Notes: generated from the sequence alone by a model not told the origin. A DNA stretch of 64,000 bases from Pseudomonas sp. Leaf58 (GCF_003627215.1 NZ_CP032677.1:3849501-3913500); one strand, 5' to 3'. Positions 49,033 through 57,867 are shown, counted from the stretch's first letter. Program-made: numbers and translations.

Positions 49033-50406
49033 ATGCGCGTTTTGAACCCCATCACCAGTGCATTATTGTTGGCCCTGGCGAGTGCCAACGTACAGGCGAT
49101 GTCGATCACCGAGGCTGTCCAAAGCGCTGTGGACTACCACCCGCAAGTCAGCGCCAACCGCAACAGCAAGTTGTCGGCCGATGAAGACGTGAAGTTTGCG
49201 CGTGGTGGCTACTACCCTTCCGTGGATTTGGTTGCCGGCTACGGCCGCCAGCGTTCCGACAACAACAACACGCGCGGCGTGAACACTGACGGTACGCGCA
49301 ACCACAATAAAGAAACCCTCAACTACACCCAGTCCGAACTGCGCCTGCGGCAGATGATCTTCGACGGTTTCAACACCTCGAACGAAGTAGGCCGCACCGA
49401 AGCAGTCTCCACTTCCCGCGCCTACTATACGCAGGCCATTGCCCAGGACGTCGCCCTGCGGGCCGTCGAGGTCTACCTGGAAGTGCTCAAGCGCCGTGAA
49501 CTGGTAGCCCTGGCCAGGAACAACCTGCAGGCCCACCTGCGGGTCAACGACCAAATCGGCCTGCGCAACGAGCGCGGCGTCGGCAGCACCGCCGACCTTG
49601 ACCAGTCGCGCGCACGTCGCGCCCTGGCAGAAAACAACCTGGACACCGCCGAAGTCGACCTGGCCGACGCCGAGGCCAACTTCTTCAGCGTCATCGGCCG
49701 TATGCCGGATGAGCTGGAAAGCCCGCAAACCATCAAGGGCGAAGTGCCTGGCACGCTCGACGAAGCCCGCGCCGACATGCGCCAGAACAACCCGTACATC
49801 AAGTCGGCCCAGGCTGACGTGAATGCTGCCGAGCAGCAATACGAAGTGGCCAAGTCGACCTTCTACCCACGTGTCGACGCCATTCTGGCCACCGGCGCCA
49901 ATAACAACACCGGCGGCGAGAAAGGCCACAGCAACAACGACTGGCAGGCTGGCGTGGAGATGAACTACAACCTGTTCCGCGGCGGCAGCGACAAGGCTCG
50001 CCTGCAGTCCGACGCGCACAAGGTCAACCAGGCCCTGGACATCCGCAACAACGCCCTGCGTGAGCTGACCGAAAACCTGAGCCTGGCATGGAACGCCATG
50101 ACCAACGCCAGCAAGCAGCTGCCGACCGCGCGCGAATACGCCGAAACCACCAAGCGCGTGCGTGCCGCCTACCAGGACCAGTTCGGCCTGGGCCAGCGCA
50201 CCCTGCTCGACCTGCTCGACAGTGAAAACGAGCTGTACAACGCCGACCGCCGCTACACCGAGGTGCGCTATACCGAAGAGTTCTCCCGCTACCGCTTGCT
50301 GGCGACCATGGGTGAACTGCTGAGCAAGCAGCGTATTTCGCTGCCGCCAGAGGCGCTGGCCACCACCGAGGTACGCACCGAGGCGCATTTGCCTGAGATG
50401 CGTTGA
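49033..50406 (+). CDS. TolC-family outer-membrane channel (AggA/LapE-like)
   Basis: 457 residues. Signal peptide about 1-23 (MRVLNPITSALLLALASANVQA). Two OEP repeats forming the trimeric channel-tunnel (ITEAVQSAVDYHPQVSANRN and VAKSTFYPRVDAILATGAN), typical of type I secretion outer-membrane proteins. In P. putida the gene at this locus is, as I recall, the agglutination protein AggA/LapE that exports the giant adhesin LapA with LapB and LapC, which lie elsewhere. This role is inferred from locus and family. Confidence 0.88.
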   Translation: MRVLNPITSALLLALASANVQAMSITEAVQSAVDYHPQVSANRNSKLSADEDVKFARGGYYPSVDLVAGYGRQRSDNNNTRGVNTDGTRNHNKETLNYTQSELRLRQMIFDGFNTSNEVGRTEAVSTSRAYYTQAIAQDVALRAVEVYLEVLKRRELVALARNNLQAHLRVNDQIGLRNERGVGSTADLDQSRARRALAENNLDTAEVDLADAEANFFSVIGRMPDELESPQTIKGEVPGTLDEARADMRQNNPYIKSAQADVNAAEQQYEVAKSTFYPRVDAILATGANNNTGGEKGHSNNDWQAGVEMNYNLFRGGSDKARLQSDAHKVNQALDIRNNALRELTENLSLAWNAMTNASKQLPTAREYAETTKRVRAAYQDQFGLGQRTLLDLLDSENELYNADRRYTEVRYTEEFSRYRLLATMGELLSKQRISLPPEALATTEVRTEAHLPEMR

Positions 50407-50434
50407 TCGGCTTTGAGTTTTTTGGGGCCGCTGC

Positions 50435-50527
50435 GGCCCATCGCCGGCAAGCCAGCGCCCACAGCTACAGCACAAGCTTCAGTCCTCGTACTGTACCTGT
50501 AGGAGCTGGATTGCCGGCGATGGGGCC
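50435..50527. repeat. Inverted pair of the ATCGCCGGCAAGCCAGC repeat
   Basis: Left copy (GGCCCATCGCCGGCAAGCCAGC, interrupted view) at 50435-50464 and right copy (GCTGGATTGCCGGCGATGGGG) at 50496-50527 around about 31 bases. This is a second REP family, distinct from the TTCGCGGG type, with relatives at 61049 and 63882. Confidence 0.75.
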
Positions 50528-50539
50528 CTCACTGCCACC

Positions 50540-51139
50540 TCACCCCTCGCTATGATTGCGCTGGAACGTCTCATCACCCATGGCCCTGATCTGCCCCTCG
50601 ATCAAGGCCTCGAACGGCGCCAGCAGCGCATCGAAGCAAGCCGGCTGCTCCAGCGCATTCAGTGCCCCCACCACCGCCTCGATGGTCGACAACGCCCCCG
50701 CCTCCGGTGCCTTGCGCAAGCGATAGCGTGAAGGCGCAACAGCACCCAGCGTCACCCGCGGCAATGCCTCCAGCAAAGGGTTCAGGTACAGCAGCTTGCG
50801 CGCCTTGCGCCAGGTGCCGTCGGGCACGATCAGCAGCAAGGGTTTGTCGCCCGCCTCGCCATAGGCCGTCAGCACCTGGGCGTCATCGCCCGGGAACAGT
50901 AAGGCCGGCCGGTAACCAGGGGTAGCCAGTAAGGCGCTCAGGTCATCGAACACCTCACCTACTCGCAACTCGGCGTTGCGCAAGCCAAGGGCGGCCAGGC
51001 GGGCGGTGTTCAGGGCATGGGATGTTTCACTGGGGTGCTGCAGCAGGATGACGCGGGTGCGGCTGTCGAGTGCGGGGATCAGTGAACAAAGGCAATGGTC
51101 GAGCGGGCGCTGACAGCGCGCGCAGCGGGGTCTGGGCAT
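50540..51139 (-). CDS. DTW-domain tRNA-uridine aminocarboxypropyltransferase
   Basis: 199 residues from ATG 51139. An N-terminal Cys cluster (RCARCQRPLDHCLC) probably binds zinc; the DTW motif region is VPDGTWRKARKLLYLNP and the SAM-linked segment is LLQHPSETSHALNTARL. E. coli TapT of this family makes acp3U47 in tRNA. The ATG at 51139 is preferred over the open frame to 51208 because the Cys cluster then lies at the N-terminus. Confidence 0.88.
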   Translation of the reverse strand: MPRPRCARCQRPLDHCLCSLIPALDSRTRVILLQHPSETSHALNTARLAALGLRNAELRVGEVFDDLSALLATPGYRPALLFPGDDAQVLTAYGEAGDKPLLLIVPDGTWRKARKLLYLNPLLEALPRVTLGAVAPSRYRLRKAPEAGALSTIEAVVGALNALEQPACFDALLAPFEALIEGQIRAMGDETFQRNHSEG

Positions 51140-51204
51140 GGGGTTCTCCTTGGCGGGAACAGTGTGCCACAGAACCGGGGCCCGCTTAGCAGGCCCCGGC
51201 GATA

Positions 51205-52770
51205 TCAACGGTTGAACCGCTCCGCCAGGCTATGCAGGTACTCCGCCATGCGCTCCAGGTCCTGGCTGATTTGCGCGCCCTGCCTGGCCTGCCCGGCACT
51301 TTGGTCGCACAGCTGGGCAATCCTCACGATCTGCTGGTTGATGTCTTCGGCCACATGGCTCTGCTGCTCCGACGCCGTCGCCATCTGCTGGCTCATGCCG
51401 GTGATGCGGCTGACCGCCTGGGCAATCCCGTTCAACGCCGCCTGCACCGCCTCGACACTGTGCACACTGTCACGCGAGATCTGCTCACCACGGCTGGCGG
51501 TGCTTACTGCCCGCTCGGCCCCGGCGCGCAACGAGGCGATGATCTGATGGATCTCCTGGGTCGAGGCGCGGGTGCGCTGGGCCAGCGAACGCACTTCATC
51601 CGCCACCACGGCAAACCCGCGCCCCTGCTCACCGGCGCGCGCCGCTTCAATGGCGGCGTTGAGCGCCAGCAGGTTGGTTTGCTCGGCAATCGAGGTGATC
51701 ACGTCCACCACGCTGCCGATCGACTGGGTCTGCTCGGCCAAGGCATTGACTGCCTGACCTATGTCATTGACGGCCTCGCTCATGCTGCCCATGGCTTTCA
51801 GGCTGTGCAGCGCCAGCTCACTGCCCTGCTGCGCCAGTTGGTCGGCATCACCTGCCGCATGCGCTGTGCTTTGCACATTGTGCGTCACCTGCTGGATGGT
51901 CGCCGCCATCTGTGCGATAGCGGTGGCGGATTGGTCGGTCTCGCTGCGCTGGCGGTCGAGCATTTGTGCCTGGGCATCGGACAAATTGGACGACTGCGCC
52001 GCCCGCGACTTCACCCCGACCCCGGCGTCCACCAAGCGGGTCAGGGCCGTTTGCAAGCGCGCTTCCTCACTGATGATGGCCAGGTCGAGCTGGCCTTGCA
52101 GGCCAGGGTTGTCGCTGTAGGTCAACGCCACCAGCGGGCTGGTGAAGGCCTTGGGGTGCTCGGCCAGGGTGCGGCGGACAGCCTGGTTCTGCCGGTATTC
52201 GACCGCGTACCAGGCCACCAGCAAGCTGGCCATTAGCACCGCCAGCGCCGCATAGGGCGGTAGCCACAGGTAGCCCACCGCCGACAGCAGGCCGGCGCCG
52301 ATCAATGGCCAACCGTGGCCCAGGCCGTGGCCCAGGCGGGCTGCCCACGGTACCGGGGCGCGCCCGTCGCGCAAGCGCGCGTACAACGCCTCGGCACGGC
52401 GGATCTGCTCACGCGTGGGCACCGAACGCACCGACTCATAACCACTGATGCGGCCCTGCTCGTAAATGGCCGTGACATAAGCGCTGACCCAGTAGTAATC
52501 GCCGTTCTTCGCCCGGTTCTTGACCACCCCCATCCAGGGTTTGCCTTGCTTGATGGTTTCCCACATGTGGCCGAACACCGCCGGCGGCATATCCGGGTGA
52601 CGTACGAGGTTGTGCGGTTGGCCGACCAGCTCGTCGTAGGTGAACCCGCTGATGGCCACGAAGGCGTCGTTGCAGTAAGTGATGCGGCTGTTCAGGTCGG
52701 TGGTGGAAATCAGGCGTTGATCGCTGGAAAAGGTTCTTTCGTGCTCAGTGACGGGCAAGTTCATGCGCAT
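51205..52770 (-). CDS. aer: Aer-type aerotaxis / energy-taxis receptor
   Basis: 521 residues from ATG 52770, which has AGGAG eight bases upstream. N-terminal PAS domain (about 20-120, [20 protein letters not shown]) expected to hold FAD, a hydrophobic hairpin (about 150-190), HAMP-like region and a C-terminal signalling domain with the CheA-contact hairpin [20 protein letters not shown] followed by [17 protein letters not shown]. It has no periplasmic domain, as in Aer. P. putida has several Aer paralogues; which one this is cannot be told by sequence alone. Confidence 0.9.
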   Translation of the reverse strand: MRMNLPVTEHERTFSSDQRLISTTDLNSRITYCNDAFVAISGFTYDELVGQPHNLVRHPDMPPAVFGHMWETIKQGKPWMGVVKNRAKNGDYYWVSAYVTAIYEQGRISGYESVRSVPTREQIRRAEALYARLRDGRAPVPWAARLGHGLGHGWPLIGAGLLSAVGYLWLPPYAALAVLMASLLVAWYAVEYRQNQAVRRTLAEHPKAFTSPLVALTYSDNPGLQGQLDLAIISEEARLQTALTRLVDAGVGVKSRAAQSSNLSDAQAQMLDRQRSETDQSATAIAQMAATIQQVTHNVQSTAHAAGDADQLAQQGSELALHSLKAMGSMSEAVNDIGQAVNALAEQTQSIGSVVDVITSIAEQTNLLALNAAIEAARAGEQGRGFAVVADEVRSLAQRTRASTQEIHQIIASLRAGAERAVSTASRGEQISRDSVHSVEAVQAALNGIAQAVSRITGMSQQMATASEQQSHVAEDINQQIVRIAQLCDQSAGQARQGAQISQDLERMAEYLHSLAERFNR

Positions 52771-52907
52771 CGTGGGCGCTCCTTGCAGGATGAAATGATG
52801 GGAAATCATCAGCGCACGTTGATATGTAGCAGGGCGCTATCACTTTAGCGGCCCGCTTTTGAAGGAATTGAGGGCCTCCCGACGAAAATGTATGAACGCC
52901 TTGTTTA

Positions 52908-53801
52908 TCAGCCCACGTTGAGCTGGCTTTTCAACAGGTCGCGGAAGGTCTGGATCAACGGCTCGCGGCTGCGCCCGCGGCGAATAATCAGCGAAAATGG
53001 CGCCTGATAGCCGAAAGTCGACGGCGACAGCACGCGTAAATCGCCTTTGTCGACCCAAGCCTGGGCATAGTGTTCGGGCAGGTAACCGATATAGGCGCCA
53101 GAGAGAATCAGGATCAACTGCGCCTCCATGCTCTCCACCGTCGCCGCGCTGTGCTTGAAGCCATGCCGGGCCAGTTCGGCCTGGCTCCAGTAGCCGCGCC
53201 CGACCATGCGCTGCTGGGTCACCACCTGCTCGGGGATGCGCCGCTCAACAAACAACGGGTGCCGGCTGCTGCAGTACAGCCAGTGCTGCTCACGGTACAG
53301 CGGCTGGTAGAGCAGCCCACTCATGCGCGAAGAAAACGCCCCGATGGCCAGGTCGAGGCGGTTGTCCTGTACACCCAGTTGCAGTTCGTAAGGGCTGGAC
53401 ACAGACAGGTGCAGGTGCACCGCTGGGTGCTCCTGGCTGTAGGCACCAATGGCTTCGGCCAACGGCAAGGCGCGGTCACCGACCGTGGAGTCGATCACGC
53501 CCAGGTTAAGGGTGCCGCGCAACTCGCCCTTGAGGGCCGCGGCATACTGCTCGAAGCCGTCCAGCTCGGCCAACAGGCGCAAGGTCTCCTGGTGGAACAG
53601 TTCGCCCTTGCTGGTCAGGCTGAAACCGCCCCGCCCGCGGTGGCACAGCACGATACCCAAGGCGCCTTCCAACTGGCTCATGTAGGTACTGATGGCCGAG
53701 GTAGACAGGTTCAGTTCGCGCTGGGCATTGGCGAAGCCTTGGTGGCGCACCACGCTGATGAAGATGCGCAGCAGTTTCAGGTCGGGCAAGGTCGAGGCCA
53801 T
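52908..53801 (-). CDS. gbuR: LysR-type regulator, probable GbuR
   Basis: 297 residues from ATG 53801 (MASTLPDLKLLRIFISVVRH). Winged helix with RHQGFANAQRELNLSTSAISTY (interrupted view) and an effector domain after residue 90. It diverges from gbuA; in P. aeruginosa the LysR protein GbuR at the same position activates gbuA with 4-guanidinobutyrate. The name is given by locus and divergent pairing. A strong dyad operator lies between the two genes. Confidence 0.82.
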   Translation of the reverse strand: MASTLPDLKLLRIFISVVRHQGFANAQRELNLSTSAISTYMSQLEGALGIVLCHRGRGGFSLTSKGELFHQETLRLLAELDGFEQYAAALKGELRGTLNLGVIDSTVGDRALPLAEAIGAYSQEHPAVHLHLSVSSPYELQLGVQDNRLDLAIGAFSSRMSGLLYQPLYREQHWLYCSSRHPLFVERRIPEQVVTQQRMVGRGYWSQAELARHGFKHSAATVESMEAQLILILSGAYIGYLPEHYAQAWVDKGDLRVLSPSTFGYQAPFSLIIRRGRSREPLIQTFRDLLKSQLNVG

Positions 53802-53855
53802 GGTGCAGCGGTTCCACAACAGTATTTGCGCGCAGTCTAACCGCTGCGCCGGGCT

Positions 53856-53879
53856 TTAGTTTAGAAATTCCTGAACTAA
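53856..53879. promoter_or_regulatory. LysR-type dyad operator between gbuR and gbuA
   Basis: TTAGTTTAG-N6-CTGAACTAA, 9-bp arms with one mismatch. It lies 55 bases before the gbuR start and about 148 before gbuA, a usual position for a LysR recognition site. Confidence 0.65.
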
Positions 53880-54026
53880 GTATTTGCCGGTAGCGATTCT
53901 TCCCCGGCACTGCCTTCAGCAGACTTGGCCGAAATGTCCCTGCCCGCCAGCAAGACCCTACGTGAAAGGCGCGCGGCGGCACAGGTTCGAACAAACACAA
54001 CAATCGACCGACTGATGAGGCCCACC

Positions 54027-54977
54027 GTGGACAAGACTCTCCACCAACCACTGGGCGGCAACGAAATGCCGCGTTTCGGCGGCATCGCCACCATGCTCCG
54101 CCTGCCCCACCTGCAAAGTGCCCAAGGCCTGGACGCCGCCTTCATCGGCGTGCCGCTGGACATCGGCACCTCGCTGCGCTCCGGCACCCGCTTCGGCCCA
54201 CGGCAGATCCGCGCCGAATCGGTCATGATCCGCCCGTACAACATGGCCACCGGGGCCGCCCCCTTCGACTCGCTGTCGGTGGCCGACATCGGTGATGTGG
54301 CGATCAACACCTTCAACCTGCTGGACGCCGTGCGCATCATCGAAGAAGCCTACGATGAAATCGTCGAGCATAATGTCATCCCGATGACGCTGGGTGGCGA
54401 CCACACCATCACCCTGCCGATCCTGCGCGCCCTGCACAAAAAGCACGGCAAGATCGGCCTGGTGCACATCGATGCCCACGCCGACGTCAACGACCACATG
54501 TTCGGCGAGAAGATCGCCCACGGCACCACCTTCCGCCGCGCCGTCGAAGAAGGCCTGCTCGATTGCGACCGCGTCGTGCAGATTGGCCTGCGCGCCCAGG
54601 GCTACACCGCTGATGACTTCAACTGGAGCCGCCGCCAGGGTTTCCGCGTGGTCCAAGCCGAAGAGTGCTGGCACAAGTCGCTGGCGCCGCTGATGGCCGA
54701 AGTGCGGGAAAAGGTCGGCGGTGGCCCGGTGTACCTGTCGTTCGACATCGATGGTATCGACCCGGCCTGGGCGCCTGGCACCGGCACCCCGGAAATCGGC
54801 GGCTTGACCACCATCCAGGCGATGGAGATCATTCGCGGCTGCCACGGCCTGGACCTGATCGGCTGTGACCTCGTCGAAGTCTCCCCGCCTTACGACACCA
54901 CCGGCAACACCTCGCTGCTCGGTGCCAACCTGCTGTTCGAAATGCTCTGCGTGCTGCCCGGCGTGGCCCGCCGCTAA
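54027..54977 (+). CDS. gbuA: 4-Guanidinobutyrase GbuA (agmatinase/ureohydrolase family)
   Basis: 316 residues from a GTG start at 54027, preceded by GATGAGG six bases upstream; the frame open to 53925 adds unrelated residues. Binuclear manganese ligands: His126 in GGDHT, Asp149/His151/Asp153 in DAHAD, and Asp240/Asp242 in SFDIDGIDP. It hydrolyses guanidinobutyrate (an arginine transaminase/oxidase-route product) to 4-aminobutyrate and urea. It could also be named agmatinase; the GbuA call rests on close resemblance to the P. aeruginosa protein and the LysR neighbour. Confidence 0.9.
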   Translation: MDKTLHQPLGGNEMPRFGGIATMLRLPHLQSAQGLDAAFIGVPLDIGTSLRSGTRFGPRQIRAESVMIRPYNMATGAAPFDSLSVADIGDVAINTFNLLDAVRIIEEAYDEIVEHNVIPMTLGGDHTITLPILRALHKKHGKIGLVHIDAHADVNDHMFGEKIAHGTTFRRAVEEGLLDCDRVVQIGLRAQGYTADDFNWSRRQGFRVVQAEECWHKSLAPLMAEVREKVGGGPVYLSFDIDGIDPAWAPGTGTPEIGGLTTIQAMEIIRGCHGLDLIGCDLVEVSPPYDTTGNTSLLGANLLFEMLCVLPGVARR

Positions 54978-55127
54978 ACGGCGGCCGCTGCAGCACTCGC
55001 TACACCCCGGCAGGAGCCATGAGGGAGGGCCACTGAGGCCCGCCAACACACAACAAGACCGCCGGGCGCCGTGAACCCCGCCCGGGTGGTCGATCTCGCC
55101 ATAATAAAGATAATCGGGAGACCCCAA

Positions 55128-56507
55128 ATGGCCTTGGACATCATTGTTGTAATGATCTACACCGCTGGCATGCTCGGGCTAGGCTGGTATGGCATGCGGC
55201 GCGCAAAAACCCATGAAGACTACCTGGTAGCCGGGCGCAACCTTGGCCCGGTCCTGTACATGGGCACCATGGCGACCACCGTGCTCGGCGGCGCTTCCAC
55301 CGTCGGCACCGTGCGCCTGGGCTATGTCCATGGCATCTCCGGCTTCTGGCTGTGTGCAGCCCTGGGCCTGGGCATCATCGCCATCAACCTGTTCCTGGCC
55401 AAACCCTTGCTGCGCCTACGCATCTTCACCGTCACCCAGGTGCTGGAGCAGCGCTACAACCCGACTGCACGCCAAGCCAGCGCCGTGATCATGCTGGCCT
55501 ACGCACTGATGATCGGCGTCACCTCGACCTTGGCCATGGCTACCGTATTGCAGGTGCTGCTGGACTTGCCATTCTGGGCCTCGCTGCTGCTGGGCGGTGG
55601 TGTGGTGGTGCTGTACTCGACCATCGGCGGCATGTGGTCGTTGACCCTCACCGACATCGTCCAGTTCGTGATCAAGACCGTCGGCCTGATGTTCATCCTG
55701 TTGCCAGTGTGCCTGTACAAGGCCGGTGGCTGGGACACTCTGGTGGCCAAGCTGCCGGCGGCCAGCTTCCAGCTCACCACCATTGGCTGGGACACCATCA
55801 TCACTTACTTCTTGATCTACTTCTTCGGCATCCTCATCGGCCAGGACATCTGGCAGCGGGTGTTCACCGCCCGTGACGAGAAGGTTTGCCAGCGTGCCGG
55901 TAGCGTCGCAGGTGTGTACTGCGTGCTGTACGGCCTGGCCTGCGCGGCGATCGGCATGGCCGCGCATGTGCTGATGCCCGACCTGGCCAACCCGAACAAC
56001 GCCTTTGCCGAAATGATCAAGACCACCCTGCCCGACGGCATTCGTGGCCTGCTGATGGCAGCAGCCCTGGCGGCGATGATGTCCACCGCTAGCGCCGGCT
56101 TGCTGGCAGCCTCTACCACAGTGACCGAAGACCTGCTGCCCAAGCTGCGTGGCGGCAAGCAATCGAGCCTGGGCATGAGCCGCCTGTTCACCCTGCTCAC
56201 CGGCCTGGTGGTGCTGGGCATCGCGCTGATGGTGAACGATGTGATCAACGCCCTTACGCTGGCCTACAACCTGCTGGTCGGCGGCATGCTGATCCCGCTG
56301 ATCGGGGCGATCTTCTGGAAACGCGCGACCACTGCCGGCGCTATCGCCAGCATGTCGCTGGGCTTTGCCACCGCGCTGCTGTTCATGTTCAAGGATGGGC
56401 TGGAGGCCAATACGCCGATCTATTACAGCCTGGCGATTGGCTTGGTGAGCTTTGTGGTGGTGAGCTTGATGTCGCGCAAATCGGTGGCGGCGGTGAAGCT
56501 GGCCTGA
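55128..56507 (+). CDS. Sodium:solute symporter (SSS family)
   Basis: 459 residues from ATG 55128 with GGGAG eight bases upstream; the open frame reaches 55071. Twelve to thirteen membrane segments. SSS signature regions DYLVAGRNLGPVLYMGTM and LLMAAALAAMMSTASAGLLAAS. It lies 150 bases after gbuA on the same strand, as in other Pseudomonas gbu loci, so uptake of guanidinobutyrate or a related compound is plausible but inferred. Confidence 0.88.
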   Translation: MALDIIVVMIYTAGMLGLGWYGMRRAKTHEDYLVAGRNLGPVLYMGTMATTVLGGASTVGTVRLGYVHGISGFWLCAALGLGIIAINLFLAKPLLRLRIFTVTQVLEQRYNPTARQASAVIMLAYALMIGVTSTLAMATVLQVLLDLPFWASLLLGGGVVVLYSTIGGMWSLTLTDIVQFVIKTVGLMFILLPVCLYKAGGWDTLVAKLPAASFQLTTIGWDTIITYFLIYFFGILIGQDIWQRVFTARDEKVCQRAGSVAGVYCVLYGLACAAIGMAAHVLMPDLANPNNAFAEMIKTTLPDGIRGLLMAAALAAMMSTASAGLLAASTTVTEDLLPKLRGGKQSSLGMSRLFTLLTGLVVLGIALMVNDVINALTLAYNLLVGGMLIPLIGAIFWKRATTAGAIASMSLGFATALLFMFKDGLEANTPIYYSLAIGLVSFVVVSLMSRKSVAAVKLA

Positions 56508-56573
56508 TCGACAACCCTGTACTGGCCGGCGACAGGGCCAGTACAGGCAACAGCAAATTCACGGCTACAAAAA

Positions 56574-56612
56574 GGCCGCTGCACCCACCCAGGTGCAGCG
56601 GCCCTTGTTTTT
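56574..56612. terminator. Bidirectional terminator between the symporter gene and the 42-aa gene
   Basis: 12-bp perfect stem GGCCGCTGCACC / GGTGCAGCGGCC with a 6-base loop; CTTGTTTTT follows on the plus strand and TTTTTGTAG on the minus strand. It serves both converging genes. Confidence 0.92.
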
Positions 56613-56614
56613 AA

Positions 56615-56743
56615 TCAGCGGCGACGCGGTTGGCGTTTGCGCTGCTCTTCATCAGTCGGGATCGGCACCGGCTGCAAAGGTGGTGGAATCAGCCCCAAGG
56701 CGACAGCCAGGTCGTGGAGCCAGTTGGACAGTGGTTTATTCAT
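56615..56743 (-). CDS. 42-aa protein, PA1414-like
   Basis: Begins MNKPLSNWLHDLAVALGLIP, then a Pro-rich stretch (PPLQPVPIPTDEE) and a basic tail (QRKRQPRRR). The N-terminal part could form an amphipathic helix. GGGGG five bases before the ATG serves as ribosome site; a strong terminator follows its stop. A perfect Anr/FNR box lies 115 bases upstream. I recall a similar protein, PA1414, next to a LysR gene in P. aeruginosa, whose leader yields the anaerobically induced sRNA SicX. The function of the peptide is unknown. Confidence 0.75.
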   Translation of the reverse strand: MNKPLSNWLHDLAVALGLIPPPLQPVPIPTDEEQRKRQPRRR

Positions 56744-56857
56744 AATGCCCCCTTTACGGGTCAGCCTCACGGCAATTCAATCCTGCGATGCTTCATACAG
56801 ATCATAGCCCCATGTCCTGTATTACGCATGCCTCTACTCCTACAGATACGGGCCATT
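56744..56857 (-). ncRNA. Candidate Anr-dependent leader / SicX-like sRNA
   Basis: About 110 bases between the Anr box and the 42-aa gene on the minus strand. With a class II Anr site centred near 56864, transcription would start near 56823 and leave an 80-base 5' leader. Its position matches that of SicX in front of PA1414. No sequence match was tested; the RNA ends are unknown. Confidence 0.35.
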
Positions 56858-56871
56858 TTGATACGGATCAA
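56858..56871. promoter_or_regulatory. Perfect Anr/FNR box
   Basis: TTGAT-ACGG-ATCAA, a full match to TTGAT-N4-ATCAA. It overlaps the stop codon of the LysR gene (56868-56870) and lies 115 bases upstream of the 42-aa gene. No clear -10 hexamer was found at the expected distance; TAGAGG (56836-56831) and TAATAC (56824-56819) are weak candidates. Confidence 0.8.
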
Positions 56872-57761
56872 GCCGTAACGGCGCATTCCGACGACTGGTT
56901 AATCGTTTCGCTTTGTTGCAGATCGATCCAGGCCTGCAAATTTGCCCCGCGCATGCCTTGGCGCCACATCAACCAGGTAACCGCCTGATCGAACGGCGCC
57001 TGCAGCCGGTGCACCCGCACCCGGTCGCGCCCAGGTAGGCTGTCGAGCATCGACTGCGCCATCATGGCCACGCCAGCGCCGGCGATCACGCAGGCCAGCA
57101 TGCTTTGGTACGACTCGATCTCCATTACCCGGCCCATGGGGGTATGGGCATGGGCATACCAGGCCTCCAGGCGCATGCGGTACGAGCAGCCCTGGCGGAA
57201 GGTGAACACCGCTTTGCCCGCCACGTCCTTGGCGGTGTGCACCGCGGGGTGCTCGGGGCTGCTGATCAGCACCAGTTGCTCATCGCACAGCGGCACGCCA
57301 TCCAGCCCGGCCAGGCTCGGCGGCCCGTCCACCAAAGCCGCGTCCAGGCGGTGGTTGAGCAGGCCCTCCAGCAACTCGCCACTGGGCGCCGCGCGCACCT
57401 GCAGGTTTACCGCCGGGTAGGCCTGGTGATAACGCGCCAGTAACCCCGGCAAATGGGTAGCCGCTGTGCTGTACATAGTCCCCAGCACAAAGTCACCGGC
57501 TGGCTGGCCACCACGCACGGCCGCCAGCGCCTCGTCGTGCAAGGCGGACAGGCGGCTGGCGTAGTCCAGCAACACCTTGCCCGCCGGCGACAGCTGCAAA
57601 CGCTGGCGTTCGCGCAGGAACAGCTCGATGCCCAGTTGCTCCTCAAGCTGACGCAGCCGCGTCGACAGGTTCGACGGCACGCGGTGCAGGCGCTCTGCTG
57701 CGCGGGTGATCGAGCCCTCTTCAGCGACGGCTTGGAAGATTCGCAGTTGGCTGAACTCCAC
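56868..57761 (-). CDS. LysR-type regulator (divergent from a YbfB-like MFS gene)
   Basis: 297 residues from a GTG start at 57761 (MEFSQLRIFQAVAEEGSITR), supported by GGAG six bases upstream; the TTG at 57773 is an alternative but would place the ribosome site inside the gene. Winged helix with EEGSITRAAERLHRVPSNLS. Effector domain from about residue 90. It likely controls the divergent MFS gene through the T-N11-A dyad in the shared 106-base gap. Confidence 0.86.
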   Translation of the reverse strand: MEFSQLRIFQAVAEEGSITRAAERLHRVPSNLSTRLRQLEEQLGIELFLRERQRLQLSPAGKVLLDYASRLSALHDEALAAVRGGQPAGDFVLGTMYSTAATHLPGLLARYHQAYPAVNLQVRAAPSGELLEGLLNHRLDAALVDGPPSLAGLDGVPLCDEQLVLISSPEHPAVHTAKDVAGKAVFTFRQGCSYRMRLEAWYAHAHTPMGRVMEIESYQSMLACVIAGAGVAMMAQSMLDSLPGRDRVRVHRLQAPFDQAVTWLMWRQGMRGANLQAWIDLQQSETINQSSECAVTA

Positions 57762-57797
57762 AGCATTCTCCAAAACAGAATAACTTGATCATCATTA

Positions 57798-57812
57798 TTC
57801 AATTTTATTGAA
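57798..57812. promoter_or_regulatory. LysR box between the LysR gene and the MFS gene
   Basis: Perfect palindrome TTCAAT-TTT-ATTGAA; its inner 13-mer TCAATTTTATTGA is an ideal T-N11-A LysR motif in an AT-rich divergent promoter. Confidence 0.7.
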
Positions 57813-57867
57813 AAATAAACCGCCCTAACCTGCCAACTCTCGCTTACATCCGTGCAGGAGCTTTCTC

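Noticed and set aside
49063..50475. A 470-codon minus-strand open frame
   Set aside because: Antisense to the TolC-like gene, whose signal peptide and OEP repeats are clear.
52832..52854. Stem GGGCGCTA/TAGCGGCCC followed by GCTTTT as a terminator
   Set aside because: The T-run is on the plus strand, where no gene ends; on the minus strand no T-run follows.
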